Shown piece by piece: positions 10,134 to 21,500 of a stretch of DNA of 64,000 bases. Source of the stretch: Bipolaris cookei (lineage: Eukaryota > Ascomycota > Dothideomycetes > Pleosporales > Pleosporaceae); contig NRSV01000002.1 in the NCBI GenBank assembly GCA_002286855.1, positions 554,152 to 618,151 of the forward strand, given 5' to 3'. Made by a program: the position numbers and the translations under genes. How positions within the stretch are numbered: the stretch's first letter is position 1; each line of letters starts with the position of its first letter. The notes below the pieces were generated by a model that saw nothing but the letters and a program-made list of their open reading frames with translations, was not told the DNA's origin and made no database searches.

Positions 10134-11084
10134 ATGAGTGTCATTCCTAACGTTGCCAACCTATTCGGCAAGAACTTCTCCCGCCTTAACAGTATCAACA
10201 ACTACGTTCAGTGGGTAACTGATTTCGAAACTATTGCACGTCTCAATGGTGTCTGGGACTTCTATCTTTCCACCACCCAAGGTGGTGTGGCAGCTCTGGA
10301 CAAACCAGTTCTCCCTTTTCCCACTGACGCGGAAAAACTCACTCGTCTCAAAAATGACGATTCCAAGTTCGAAGTCGAAAAATACAAATTCGACCTTGAC
10401 AAATGGCGCGACAACGAGAAACGCGTTCGCCTTACTCTCGCTATTCTTCAGGCCTATGTAGAACCATACGTCTGGAAGCAAATCGATGCTCTTCCTCGTG
10501 TCAAAATCCATCCACGAGAAGCGATGAAAGCTATCGACAGCAAATGCAGGCCAGCCAACGCATCCATCGTGCAACGCTGCATAATCAGTCTCACCCGTCT
10601 CAAGTTCCAGGACTGTCAGAACGTACGAGACTACATTGTCCAAGCAAATAATCTTGTTACCAACATCACCTCTGCAGGAGGTACCTATCCTATCAGCCAA
10701 CTTGTTGCAAATGTTCTATCTGGCCTTCCTTCTCGCTTCAACACGTTCCGCGATCTCGCACTTTTCTCCAAGTCTCTTGACTCCTACATTGCCGAATCCG
10801 ACTATCTATCGTTCGCCAACAATCTCATCGCATACGCAGACGAACATAACAAACGTTGGGAGCAAGCAGACAAGACACGCGATGAGAAGCAGGGAGGCAA
10901 GCGCGGACGAACCGAACGACGCACATGTCACTTCTGTAGCATTGTTCGCCACATTGAAGCCAAATGTAGCAAGAAAAAGAAAGCGATCGTCGAGCAAGGA
11001 ACAGACAACCCGACGAAGCCGTCGCCACCTGCTCCAAAAAAGGAGCCGAATGAACGCAACGATAACAACGAGCGTGATGCTTAA
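10134..11084 (+). CDS. copia gag-like protein (UBN2-type) with CCHC zinc knuckle
   Basis: From ATG 10134 the frame is open for 316 residues. The first 220 residues resemble the UBN2/gag capsid region of Ty1/copia elements (NYVQWVTDFE, then a helical region with LTRLKFQDCQNVRDYIVQ). A CX2CX4HX4C knuckle (CHFCSIVRHIEAKC) lies at about 10927-10968, followed by a basic Lys-rich stretch. The stop TAA at 11082-11084 sits inside what looks like a continuing frame: sequence after it stays open to 11492 and includes the first Cys cluster. The stop may be a mutation or a programmed readthrough site. The protein would package element RNA into virus-like particles. Confidence 0.75.
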   Translation: MSVIPNVANLFGKNFSRLNSINNYVQWVTDFETIARLNGVWDFYLSTTQGGVAALDKPVLPFPTDAEKLTRLKNDDSKFEVEKYKFDLDKWRDNEKRVRLTLAILQAYVEPYVWKQIDALPRVKIHPREAMKAIDSKCRPANASIVQRCIISLTRLKFQDCQNVRDYIVQANNLVTNITSAGGTYPISQLVANVLSGLPSRFNTFRDLALFSKSLDSYIAESDYLSFANNLIAYADEHNKRWEQADKTRDEKQGGKRGRTERRTCHFCSIVRHIEAKCSKKKKAIVEQGTDNPTKPSPPAPKKEPNERNDNNERDA

Positions 11085-13525
11085 GATGATATCTCTCCAC
11101 CTTCAAAAGAACTAGATGCTGAGGAATCTGAAGATCCAACTCAACACCCAGAATATCTAGCCAAATACAAAGAATACATGCACATCAAAGCATCAGCGTT
11201 GAAGAAAGAGATCAAAAAACGAGACGTTGTTCCAACGGTATCACGACGCAAACCATTACAAGCTCAAATTCTAACTCTTCATGACTTATACGGAGATGAC
11301 GCTGACTTTTACTATGGTGTCACTGAGTGCTCCAAGTGCGTTCTGCAAGGAAGCAAGTGCATACCAGTTCCCAATACGGGTCATTGCAGAAGATGCGTGA
11401 CAGCAAACGGACGCCAACCCCCCCGGTTACCAAAAGCCGAAACTAAAAAATTGCGCCAGACGGCGGACAAACAAAAAAGCATGCGATGGTGAACTGCTAT
11501 GCAAAATATGTCTCGCATATTATAAGACGGATGCAGAACACAAATGCATCACCCAAGAAGAACAAGAGCGGCGACGCAACAACCCAGACTGGAAATGCGC
11601 ATTTTATTAAAATCAAAGTCGACAGTGCAATGATATTAGGTCGTGTCATATATGTATTCGACAACAAAGAACCTGCCATAAATATGACGTCAACAGAGCT
11701 GAAGTCACACAATACTGGACGTTGGAACCTCCAGACAAGAAAACCAATCGATGTGACCAGTGTGCTCTGGTCGGTAGAGAGTATACAGGATATGACGGAG
11801 GACCATGCTTTCGCTGTCAAAAGCACAACCTCTCCCTATGCACATACTCCCACATTGGCAACAATATCGGAAAAGGTTATGTTGTTGAAGCATATCACTA
11901 GGACGCAGACATACAACGCACTCGAACAAATCTCACCCTGACGAAACAAGAACTCACAACGCAACCGCAACATGCATTTGTCAACGGCTTTGCACAAAAA
12001 AAAGCCACCACAACTAACACTCTGAACCAAGCTGCTCCGCTAGATGGAGACCTTGACTCTGAAATCGAAGCGATCCGTGCATACAACGAGATTGTCGCCA
12101 CTGGACCTGATAGCAAAACTGAACGAAAGGCAGACGAGACATACAACAATACTATGAAAAAACGCCAAAATACACATGCTGTCATGACCACTTTCAATAT
12201 GTATACTCGCTCCGGTAGAGATGCAAAGGCTGCACACCGGTTTAATGAATTAGATGGAGATCTTAACTCCATGCCCTCAACACAATCCACACATTCAAAC
12301 ATGGAATAGAAAGATGGTCTTGACGGAGACCTTCAAGATGCTTGTCATTACAACAACACTGCAACCAGAGTCATTCTCTTGGTATCCACCAACGACATTA
12401 AGGAACGTCTTCCACGGAATCACAAAGAGGCTATGGGACTTCCTGATTCTGCTCACTGGGATGCTGCCACTTGGAAAGAACTCAACTGTCTCAAAGAAAT
12501 GAATGTATTCCAAGTCGTCCCTCTCCCTTCAAACAAGAAAGCCATCTCTACTAAGCTGGTTTATAAGAAGAAATATCGCCCGACCGGTGAAGTTAAAGAT
12601 CACAAAGCCAGACTAGTGATGAGAGTATTTCAGCAACGGAAAGATATTGACTACACTGAATCCTGGGCAGGCACCACAAATGTGACTTCAATCAGAGTTC
12701 TTCTTGCGCTCACAACGGCATACGGATGGACACGGAGGTCAGTAGATGTCATCACTACTTTTCTCTACGTGCCATTATAAGAGGAAGTGTATGTCAAGCC
12801 ACCTCCCCCATTCCAACTTCCTCGTGGACAAGCCTGGTTGCTCCATTGTGCCTTGTATGGACTAGTACAAGCCCCGCGTGCCTGGTTCTTCTGACTAAAA
12901 CAAGAACTAACGAAGATGGGCTTCTCTTTTTCACCCTATGAACCGTGTATTCACATACACATAACCAAACCGCTCATCGTTCCTGTGGTTGTTGACGATC
13001 TCAGCACGTACAGTCCCGAAGAAGAACATGCGACATGGTTCAAAGACTCTCTCTCGTATCCTCAACATCACAGAGGAAGACGGAGGCAACAAATACGCTG
13101 GACTTCAAATTGAACAACGCGGGGAATACACCCTTCTTCATCAATGCATGTATGTCTCGACCATACTCGATCGGTACAAACTACGTACACAACCACCCAG
13201 CAAAACACCTGCTGCTCCTGAAGTCAAACTCGTTAAGAACGAGGACGATGTTGACCATACAAGACATACGGAATATCTTTCCAAGTTCGGATCATTGAAC
13301 TATCTTCCGACAATATCCAGACCAGACCTTGCATATGTTATATCGCTCTGTGGAAGATACAACGCAAACCCATCTCAGCAACATATGGATGCACTGAACG
13401 GAGCATATTCATGTCTGGCTACCACAGCTGAATCAGGAATTCGATACTTTTCTGGACCTCCCACGCTTCAAGGATTTGTAGATGCCGATTGGCTGGGATG
13501 CCAACTTCCCTACTCATTCTCGTAG
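11085..13525 (+). pseudogene. decayed copia pol with Cys-rich clusters, RT and partial RNase H
   Basis: Directly after gag the same frame carries a Cys cluster, CSKC-X5-KC-X8-CRRC (11328-11396). After a shift at an A6 run near 11473 a second Cys-rich stretch follows (CDGELLCKICLAYY). A third is CDQC...GYDGGPCFRCQKHNLS at 11752-11840. These spacings recall fungal Zn(II)2Cys6 clusters rather than integrase. RT follows at 12400-13050 with KLVYKKKYRPTGEVKDHKARLV, SVDVITTFL and VVDDLSTY. Another shift near 13050 leads to GLQIEQRGEYTLLHQ and the RNase H entry SRPDLAYVISLCGRY...FVDADWL. Five stops break the main frame. The element cannot encode a working polyprotein. Confidence 0.75.
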
Positions 13526-13752
13526 ATTCCTCATTCACGACCGATCATATATCGCCCAAAACCACATCTTCAACGGTACTAACACCACTGTACTAATACC
13601 ACAAGGCCCTCGGATTAAATTGTTGGCTGACAGATTACTTCAGGAGTAGGAGGATATGGCGCAGCACCATCATCTCACTATTCGTTCTTATTGTCTGTTA
13701 AACTTTCCCTCCTAACAGTCTGACTGTTATTCATTCATAGCAGATACCCCCT

Positions 13753-13795
13753 AACGTGTTTCATAAGCGGGTTGCTCACGTCCCACCACCACGTT
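13753..13795 (+). repeat. left terminal inverted repeat (43 nt)
   Basis: Matches the reverse complement of the right end outside a 17-nt duplication found only on the right. One substitution is seen (GCGGGTT here, GCGAGTT on the right). Confidence 0.85.
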
Positions 13796-13855
13796 GACGT
13801 TACTATCATATTACACCCTTTTATCACAGCTTTTTAAAAGTTATAATAAGCCAAT

Positions 13856-15502
13856 TTATTCTACAGAACTATCGCTATCGCTTACCTTTTCTATCTCTAC
13901 TGTACAGGCACGCGCATTGTGTCCAGTTTCTTTACAACGCCCACACCGCCTCTCTCCTCGCACCCTCTTCGACACGCTCTTGCCGTCGCCACGACTGCTA
14001 CCCGCCTGTTCAGCTAATACTTCCTGTACCTCGCCAACAGTAAGAGTCTCCTCTGTCCGTACGTATCGCCGCTTTCGACCCCGGCGCTTTGTTAGCTCTT
14101 CAATTACGCTTCGAATGCGTGCCTGTTCATCTTGTAACAACACCATATTATGTGCTATTTGCTGGGCACCTTTACTTAGCTGCCGTACCTGCTCATCTGA
14201 AGAACTTGCAGAAGAAATAGGTTGCTTTCTTATCCTCTGTCGAATGAGCGTACTTTGAGCCCCGACCTCCTTCGCTTTACGTCGTGTTTTCGTCTCCCAA
14301 GCGACGTTGTCTTGTTTTGGTGGTGTTGGCGTACGCAACCTCACATCAAGCTTTGAAATCACAGCCTGTGGGTTGTGTGGGACTAGCCCAGCGCCCCTAA
14401 AGCCTTCTCGAATGTTATTCTCTGAGATTGCCTTCTTGTGAGCAGCTTTAAAGGCGGGGAGAAAGGCTTCTTTGCTAATGTAGTGAGTACGGTTGCGCGC
14501 CAAAGCTGAGATCTCGTCGCCGTACGCGCGCTTCAACGGCGAGAAGCAGGCAACATCTAGAGGCTGGAGCAAGTGCAACGAGTGTGCGGGCATACAAAGA
14601 ACGATAATGTTTCTCTCTTTGCAGTGATCTTGGAATTCAACTGAGATATGACTCTTATGACCATCAATAATAAGTAGTCTGTACCCCCCAATAGTATGCT
14701 GCTTTGAATGCGCCTCAAAGTGATTTAGCCAGGCAATCGCAAGCTGATTGTTTATCCAGCCATTTGGGCTAACTTCAAGAACCCAGTCGCGAGGTAGATC
14801 TTGAAACCAGGTGTTGACAAGGACCTTGCCCGCAAAGATAACGAAGGGTGGGATCTGGCGACCTAACGCTCCAACGCCTTGGATCACAGTTACCCACTCA
14901 CAATTGCCGGGCTGTACTAATTTCTTTTTCCCACGAGTCTCTGAGGCTGTGATAATCATCTGTGATAAAAGCTTGCCCATCATAAAGCTTGTCTCGTCGA
15001 AGTTGTAGATATCATTGTCGAGAATCCCCCACTTTTCTTTTGTGTTCTTCACCAAGTCGAACCAGCGCTGAATAGCTGCTAAATCCTCGCCGGCAGCTCG
15101 CTGGTGATCGCATGGACGGCTCCAGCGTGCTTTGAGCTCAGGAGTACGCTTAACAAAGTTGCCAACCCAGTTCTTGCCAGTAGGCTTGCCGCCCCGCTCC
15201 CGAAGGAGTTTATCTGCCATATCTCGAACGGCAGCTTTCGTAGGCGCAAATCCTCGTTCAGACTCTTCAAGAACACGTCGAACTATCGCCTCCTCCTCTA
15301 GCTTGTCTAGACGCTTTGAGTTCGCCTCGCAATCGCGTCGAGAACGCTTCCCAGCAAGTCGGTACGATAGTACCCTTTGAGGTACGTTGTAGATTGCTGC
15401 AGCGCGTCTCTGGCTTAGGCCACGCTGAGAGCGGATTTCAAATAAAGCAAGTTGTACATCTGCTTCAGTATAAGAGGATTCTTTATTGTGTAGTTGAGGC
15501 AT
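13856..15502 (-). CDS. pogo/Fot1-type DDE transposase with C-terminal zinc knuckle
   Basis: Single-exon frame of 548 residues starting at ATG 15502. An N-terminal Psq-type helix-turn-helix (about 10-55, LSQRRAAAIYNVPQRVLSYR) is followed by a CENP-B/Tc5 type DNA-binding region (about 65-135, with GKNWVGNFVKRTPEL). The DDE_1 endonuclease covers about 155-370. Candidate catalytic aspartates are Asp169 (YNFDETSF), Asp280 (LLIIDGHKSH) and Asp316 (LLQPLDVACF), the DDD arrangement of pogo-type enzymes. A CX2CX4HX4C knuckle (CGRCKETGHNARAC) is near residue 520. No stop or shift interrupts it, so it could be active. It would cut at the TIRs described at 13753 and 15525. Confidence 0.92.
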   Translation of the reverse strand: MPQLHNKESSYTEADVQLALFEIRSQRGLSQRRAAAIYNVPQRVLSYRLAGKRSRRDCEANSKRLDKLEEEAIVRRVLEESERGFAPTKAAVRDMADKLLRERGGKPTGKNWVGNFVKRTPELKARWSRPCDHQRAAGEDLAAIQRWFDLVKNTKEKWGILDNDIYNFDETSFMMGKLLSQMIITASETRGKKKLVQPGNCEWVTVIQGVGALGRQIPPFVIFAGKVLVNTWFQDLPRDWVLEVSPNGWINNQLAIAWLNHFEAHSKQHTIGGYRLLIIDGHKSHISVEFQDHCKERNIIVLCMPAHSLHLLQPLDVACFSPLKRAYGDEISALARNRTHYISKEAFLPAFKAAHKKAISENNIREGFRGAGLVPHNPQAVISKLDVRLRTPTPPKQDNVAWETKTRRKAKEVGAQSTLIRQRIRKQPISSASSSDEQVRQLSKGAQQIAHNMVLLQDEQARIRSVIEELTKRRGRKRRYVRTEETLTVGEVQEVLAEQAGSSRGDGKSVSKRVRGERRCGRCKETGHNARACTVEIEKVSDSDSSVE

Positions 15503-15524
15503 TACGCCTTATTGTGTTGATGTT

Positions 15525-15584
15525 AACGTGGTGGTGGGACGTGAGCAACTCGCTTGGGTGAGTAACTCGCTTATGAAACACGTT
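15525..15584 (-). repeat. right terminal inverted repeat (60 nt, with 17-nt duplication)
   Basis: Read on the minus strand it repeats AAGCGAGTT(A/G)CTCAC twice in tandem, where the left TIR has it once. The remainder pairs with the left TIR. Confidence 0.85.
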
Positions 15585-18500
15585 GTATGACATTGCATTG
15601 AATATGCAACACACACGTGAAGAAGTTATCAAGAACAACAATAATACTGTACAGTCTATTCCAGTGTAATCCGACACGCTTGACCTTCCCAAATCTCAAA
15701 TACCGCACGTGATATCAGTTCGTCCGACGTTCAGTCCAGTCTTCATCCCGTCCCGTCTCAAATCACCCGGCCGCCCAACATCACACCCCCAGCAACAACA
15801 CAGGCCAATATGCCGCTCTGCAAATGAAAGCAAGATCCGCGACGAGTATTGGAACATCAGACAGGGCCAAAAAAATTGACCGAAGGAACGGGGACAATCC
15901 GAATGCAGGTTCACCTCGCTCACCGAAGAAGCGCCCTTGCCCCTTCAGTCCCCTCCCTTAAACTCCCCCAAAAAACTTTCGTGTATGTAGGTATGTGGTC
16001 AAAATGCAGGGTCACAACCATAAGTACGTACATTACATGGAAATACCGAAACTGTCATTTGAAGCATGCAGAGCCGGCCCGCGACGCACGTCAATTACTC
16101 GGCAGATTGTGTAGGCAAAGTAAGACAAACAAAGCAAGGTAAGGGTAGCGAAGGGGAAGGGTGCGCCCGCTGCTCCGTTGGCCCCTAATTACCTTCGTCT
16201 CTCTGTTCATTGGCACAACTTCCGTCATCGTAAATCGCGGTTGTGATTTCGCGACGACCAGTGTTTCATGTGCATCATGTGTTCGCAGACAGATTGCAGT
16301 TTTCTTGGTTGGGAGGGTAGGGAAGAAGGGGGTGGGGAGGGAGGAGAGAGGGCTACGGACAATCGGAAACGAAACGCTTGGCGCTTGTTCTCCTTACCCC
16401 CGTAAATTGAGTACATAGTTCGTTTACCCCGATCTTTTCGTGTCCCGAAGCAACAATAGCGCACGTGAATGTTTCAGGGTTCGAATTCAGACTTTATTGT
16501 CTACCTGTCATTAATCTCAATTTTTTTTCCCTCTCCCAGCCAAACATACTAGCTTGTTGATTCGGAGTGGGGAATCAATGAGACAGAACCTTTTTTCTTC
16601 TTTTTCTGTTGCTTCTCGTTTTCTTCCATCCGGAAAAAGCCGGCTTGATTCGATGACCCATAATGTCAATAATACGAATCGCGAGAACGAAAGAATGGGA
16701 GAATGGCACTGCGTAGTAAAGCCGAGGATGTTTTTTCCGAGAGCGAAAGGACCCCGCAAAAGCCCCCATCCAAATCCATACGTATTGTACCACATCTCCG
16801 AATGTTCTATGATGTTGATACTTTTTAATATCCACAACGTCATATGTCTGGTACCCATCGAGAGACACACCGGGTCCGATACACGAAAGAAGCACGTCTA
16901 ACTTGCTAGTAGTTGTAAGTCGAACCAAGCGCCAGTATCGGTGGTTCAATTTCTCAATAAGCACCGCATCGAATGCGGGGGTTTGCAAGCGCAAGGACGT
17001 AATTAGTGACACTGGGATGTGGGCATCCAGTTCGTTCAACTTGATGCAGTGGTTTGGCTAGGGGCAACATGGCGTGTGCGTGTACCATGGTTCGCAGGAT
17101 GCGAACGGCAGCCACTCAAGACGACTACACGGACAGCAACTTCGCATCACTAAAGACGCTAGTTTTACCGTTAACCGCGCACACGTACCAGGCGCGACTG
17201 GTCTCGGCCCGCAATGCATGCAGAGATTTTCGTGATAGATCAGCCCATTTTCCCAACCCCTCCAGCCCACACTGGGATAGCCGGTCGAGTGCTTTTGGTG
17301 CTCGGTATGTATCTTCCGATGGTTGGAGAAGCCTGGCGATGTTTTGCGTGCGGACCACGGTTGACGCGTGGCTAGTAGTCCCTATGGATGTTGCTTACAC
17401 GCAGGGTGGGCCTGAGCGTCATGATTTGTTCAATTTGGTGTCTAGTCTGATAGGATAGCCATTGGCTAGAAAACTTACCAGAACTATCTCGGCAGGAGCC
17501 TATTATTGCTTGCCCTCGGATACGCAGGTAAGACCGACCATGCCTGGGCTATGATCAAAGTAGGCTTAAAAGCTCCCATCAGGAAAAAAAAGTGGATGCT
17601 CTACGAGGCAGAGTTTCGGGCTAAGTGCCTCAAGATGCTATAGCATTTATTGTGCTCAGATGGATCGTCCCGAGCGCACGTATGTAAAGCGATGGCTGTG
17701 ATTTAGCCAGCCGCCCATACCACTTTGTCGGATAAAAACATTGACGTTCCGAGTCAAGCGAATTCCGAAAAGCATACTATACGGCACCATGCCATTAAGT
17801 TATGGCATGATTATGGTTCGGCGTGCAAAGGTCACTTGGCAGCGGCGCAGAATGCGTTCTGGGATGAGTTCATGAACAAAGGAATTAATTGCCCGCTAGG
17901 GCAGAGTTGGCCATGTGATACTGGGCCGTGCTAACATGCTCAGAGCAATTTTTTTTTTCATAATCGCGATTCGAATCGAGACATGTACATACATGTCTAC
18001 GGGCTGATTTGGATAGTGGAGAGGTTGCAAATAGAGACGGCGGCAGGTTAAATGCACTGTCGAACCCAAATAGCAGTCTATGCACGATTGCGCTCAGACA
18101 ACACGTTCTTAGAACAGCGGTGTCGTCTGATATAGGGCACCTTGAAGAGGCTACATGACGAACATTGAGTATTGCGTCAGCCACAATTAGCACAGTGGGA
18201 GGAGACGCAATCGAAGTGACATAGCTCCAGGCTGCAGCACGCCCTGTAGCTGGGGCGGGACGCCAAGGCGATGCATGTAAAGCACGTTGGGCGGATCATG
18301 CAAAGGCTTGGTGACAAGCGGCTCTGCTGCTGGTGCTGCTGGTGCTGCTGCGTGATGGCCGCATGCTTTTTTGGCAGCCGTTATAATGCTGTGTGGTGAC
18401 CGAGGCCGACGTTGCCGGACCAGTTTGTCGCGACGCAAGGGAGAGGCACAGCTGGCTAGTGCCGGAGCCGTGGTCAATGACTATTGAAGGTTTAGGTAGA

Positions 18501-21500
18501 GCACTCTACACCTAGAGTAGTAGATTCGCGCGAACAATGAATGAGTTTAAAAAAACAAAATCAAAGCCGAGAAGAGCGGTGAAGGGGTTGGCGGTAGGGC
18601 GGGATGCAGCTCGAGCGAACAATGAACCCCTCACTTGGGAATTGTCTATTTGTTGAACTTTGTTGAGGCCGTCGAAGAGCAGGTGGAGTGGACGCGAGCA
18701 GTATGCGAGACCGGTGAAGCCAAGAGCTGACCAATCATGCAGCAGCGTCGCACCCCACGAGCTGCACGGCGCCGTCGTGGCTAGCCTGCTCCGTCCACTT
18801 CCCGATAACGGCTCTACTGGGCTTCCTGACGTGGCCGGTGGTGATTGGCAGCCCCGACGCCTATCTGAACAGTCGAGCGAGCATGCGCCGCTGATCCAGC
18901 TGCTTCTCAAAGGCCTCGTTGCGTGCCAGAGAGAAAATGACATTGTTTCCATGTCCAGTACTTACATGTTCATGCCGGCTGCTCCACGCCCGCGCTCGAC
19001 TCGTGCACCGTAGAGCGCGGACGCGAGGGGGTTGGTGCGACTGCATGCAAAGACGCCCGCTCCAGCGACTTCCATCGGGTCCGCTATTGGCATGCTGGTT
19101 GGAAGACGTCGAGGGCGGAGGGGGCGTCGCCTTAGCTGCCACAACGCAGGGTTCCCTTACATCACACGCATATGCAGGCGCGGCTCGCTGCATATGAGCT
19201 CTGGCCCGTCAAAGTCCAAGTGGCTGCATCGCGGGATTGCCTCACGCTGCAGGAACGTTGGTGCGGGATAGAGCAGAGACAGAGGTGATCAGAGATGGCG
19301 ACAGCGAGAGCTTAGTCGACTGTCTTTGCCTTGAGCTCCTCGTCTCTGGCTCTGTCGTCTCTCTAGGCGGCGCAGACGAGAGTGGACTGCGGCCGTGGCA
19401 AAGAGCAATTCGGGGTGAGTACGCAACATCCGAGTCCAGATTGCGCTTTAATTATTGCCAGTTGGACAGGAATGGACACAGACCCCACTGCACGAAAACG
19501 CGATGCTCTCAATGACCAAAGGCTAATACATTCTTACAGCACACAAGGCACCCGTGCCATGAACCCTGTCTGAGAGTATTGGAAAATAGAAGCTTCGTCA
19601 TGTGCTGAGGCGATGCAGTGGCCTGACTCGGACCCCGTCTCCCATCGGTCAACTGCTGAATCTATTCTGGCCAGCTGGTGGTGGAGGTGGAAGACTGCAA
19701 GTAGTAGCAAGTAGCAAGTGCCAGGTAGGAGGTAGACACGGACGCCCGCCTTTCTCCACGATCCGCTCCCTCCCACATCGCGCCGGCTGCGCTGCACTGC
19801 ACGTTTATTTCCACCGGTGCATATCTGCTACACGCCCTAGCCCACGAGGTCGCCGTGTGACTGCGACCATTAAAGATCATCGTCCATATCTCTCTTCGAC
19901 CACAAGTCTTTATGTACACAGTGATACAGCCCGGTCGCTTGAGCGCTTCGTCATACCTCTTGCCTCTAGTGCCTCTCACACACTGCCAACCGTACTACGG
20001 TACTGTAGTCGAGTTCCTGGACTTGTCTGTTCCCACCCCGGCCTTGGTTGGCATCAAGTAATGATGCCATCGGTTCCCCGGTCACATTTGTCTGATGATG
20101 CCATCAGTCGTGGTACGGCGTGGGCTAGCATGTTGCTCTCGACCAAACTTTGGAGCGCATGCTCGAGCATCAAGTCGACACAGTATTGGCTGTAAAGGCA
20201 CGGCTGTAGTATGATGTTGCAGCTAGCCATGACACGGATGCGAACTCTTGGTTTGGCGCCTGAGGCGATAAGCTGGGCTGAGGAGGTGCCAACTGTCAAG
20301 TGTGAGTGCATGGCCGTCGCCTGCTGTTCCAGAGGTCGAGGCTGGCACCGTTCGCATGGTTGGAGCAGGGATAGAGGCGGACTCTCCCGTGCGCCGTGCT
20401 ACGAGTCCCGTGATGCACCGGGATGCAAAAGCCCTTGTTCGTCTTTTTTGAACATTGTGGCCATGGTGGCGCCTCGTCCTTATTGCTATCATCTGGGCTC
20501 TTGTTTCAGCTGGTCGAAAGAAATGGCCTTGTGATACGGCGACAACGCCTTGCCCGAGGAGCCGGGCCTGGACATCCCGAGTGCGAGACACAGCCATGGA
20601 TATTGAGTTGCACTCTGGAAGTGGGTAGTGCGGGTGGCTGTTGAGGGCGAGGTAAGAAAGCGTGACTATGGCTTGGCTTACCCATATACGGCTAGCGCGG
20701 CCAGCGCATCTACTCACCGCAACTAACGGACGCCCTATCAAACCTTGCGGCGTCCACATCCAACGTCAAGCCCGTGTTACAGTCGGCACGTTTGTCAGTC
20801 GACTTTGCTGTCGAGTGGATGGCTTTGGAGCATTCAAGCTCAGGCGGCCATGGACGCGAGTGCCGCGGCGCTTGCAGTCCCGACGCTGTATGGTTCGGCT
20901 GTGGCCCTCTGGTGGTCATTGTCCGCTGACATGACATGGCCGTCGTACACTGTCAAGTTTCCACGTTGCACACGCTTCACATGTTTCGCTTCATGGCCTT
21001 GGATACCCACTCGACCCGTCGAGTGGATGCCCTCGTGGGGAGCAGACGGCTGCTGGTCTGTCTCTGGCCTGGCTGCTGCCCCCATCAAGGATGTCGACTA
21101 GCCAGCCAATGACGTTGGGCGTGGCCAACGCCCAGCGATAGGTGGCCGGCTAGCTTGCACGGCCTACCGTCCGTCTATCCCGTTCACTGTCGGACGCATC
21201 CCTGCGAGTGCTGGATAGAGGGCATTTAGCCTGTGGTGGGAATGGCATCCATCTATGAGACGAGGGTACTTGCAAATTGGGCAAGCCAGATTGCTCCGTC
21301 TCACCAGGTATGTACAGTAGTGGCGGTGGTGGTGCGGTTGTGGGAAGGGAGGGGAGAGGATGACGAGCATCGTCAGCAGATGAGGGTGCCGCGGCAGTTG
21401 ATTGTGTTTCAGAAGGAACGTGGCTGCCCGGCAGTGCAGTGCAGCGGCGTGCAGTCAAGGTCAGTGCAAGCAGCATTTTTTGCTTTCTGCTTTTTCGTCT

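Larger units (their letters stand above)
10134..13640 (+). mobile_element. degenerate Ty1/copia-type retrotransposon
   Basis: Order along the element: gag with zinc knuckle (10134-11084), a Cys-rich region (11328-11840), reverse transcriptase (about 12400-13050) and the start of RNase H (about 13270-13500). RT-RNase H order and the RT motif VVDDLSTYSPEE (in place of the usual YVDD) place it in Ty1/copia. The pol frame is broken by stops at 11082, 11608, 11899, 12307, 12778 and 12892 and by frame changes near 11470, 13050 and 13500. I see no protease active site and no integrase HHCC or DDE motif. LTRs were not found, so both limits are approximate. Confidence 0.8.
13753..15584 (-). mobile_element. 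pogo/Fot1-type DNA transposon with inverted repeats
   Basis: Terminal inverted repeats flank one transposase gene. The left end, 13753-13795, begins AACGTGTTTCATAAGCG; the right end, 15525-15584, is its reverse complement with a 17-nt internal duplication of the GCGAGTT(A/G)CTCAC region. Inner parts of both TIRs (GCTCACGTCCCACCACCACG) match exactly. TA occurs at 13752-13753 on the left, and 2 nt beyond the right end (TGTA), so the expected TA target duplication is not clean. The element lies about 100-230 bp past the copia remnant. The transposase is uninterrupted, so this is a young insertion compared with the copia element. Confidence 0.85.

Noticed and set aside
16470..16500. GGTTCGAATTC, like a tRNA B box
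   Set aside because: No A box or cloverleaf can be drawn upstream, so it is not called a tRNA.
16575..17039. 154-codon minus-strand frame
   Set aside because: No recognisable domain, no splice support and overlapping frames of similar length on the other strand.
17725..17934. 69-codon plus-strand frame starting MSDKNIDVPS
   Set aside because: Starts with ATG and looks slightly protein-like, but it is short, isolated and has no family match I can name.
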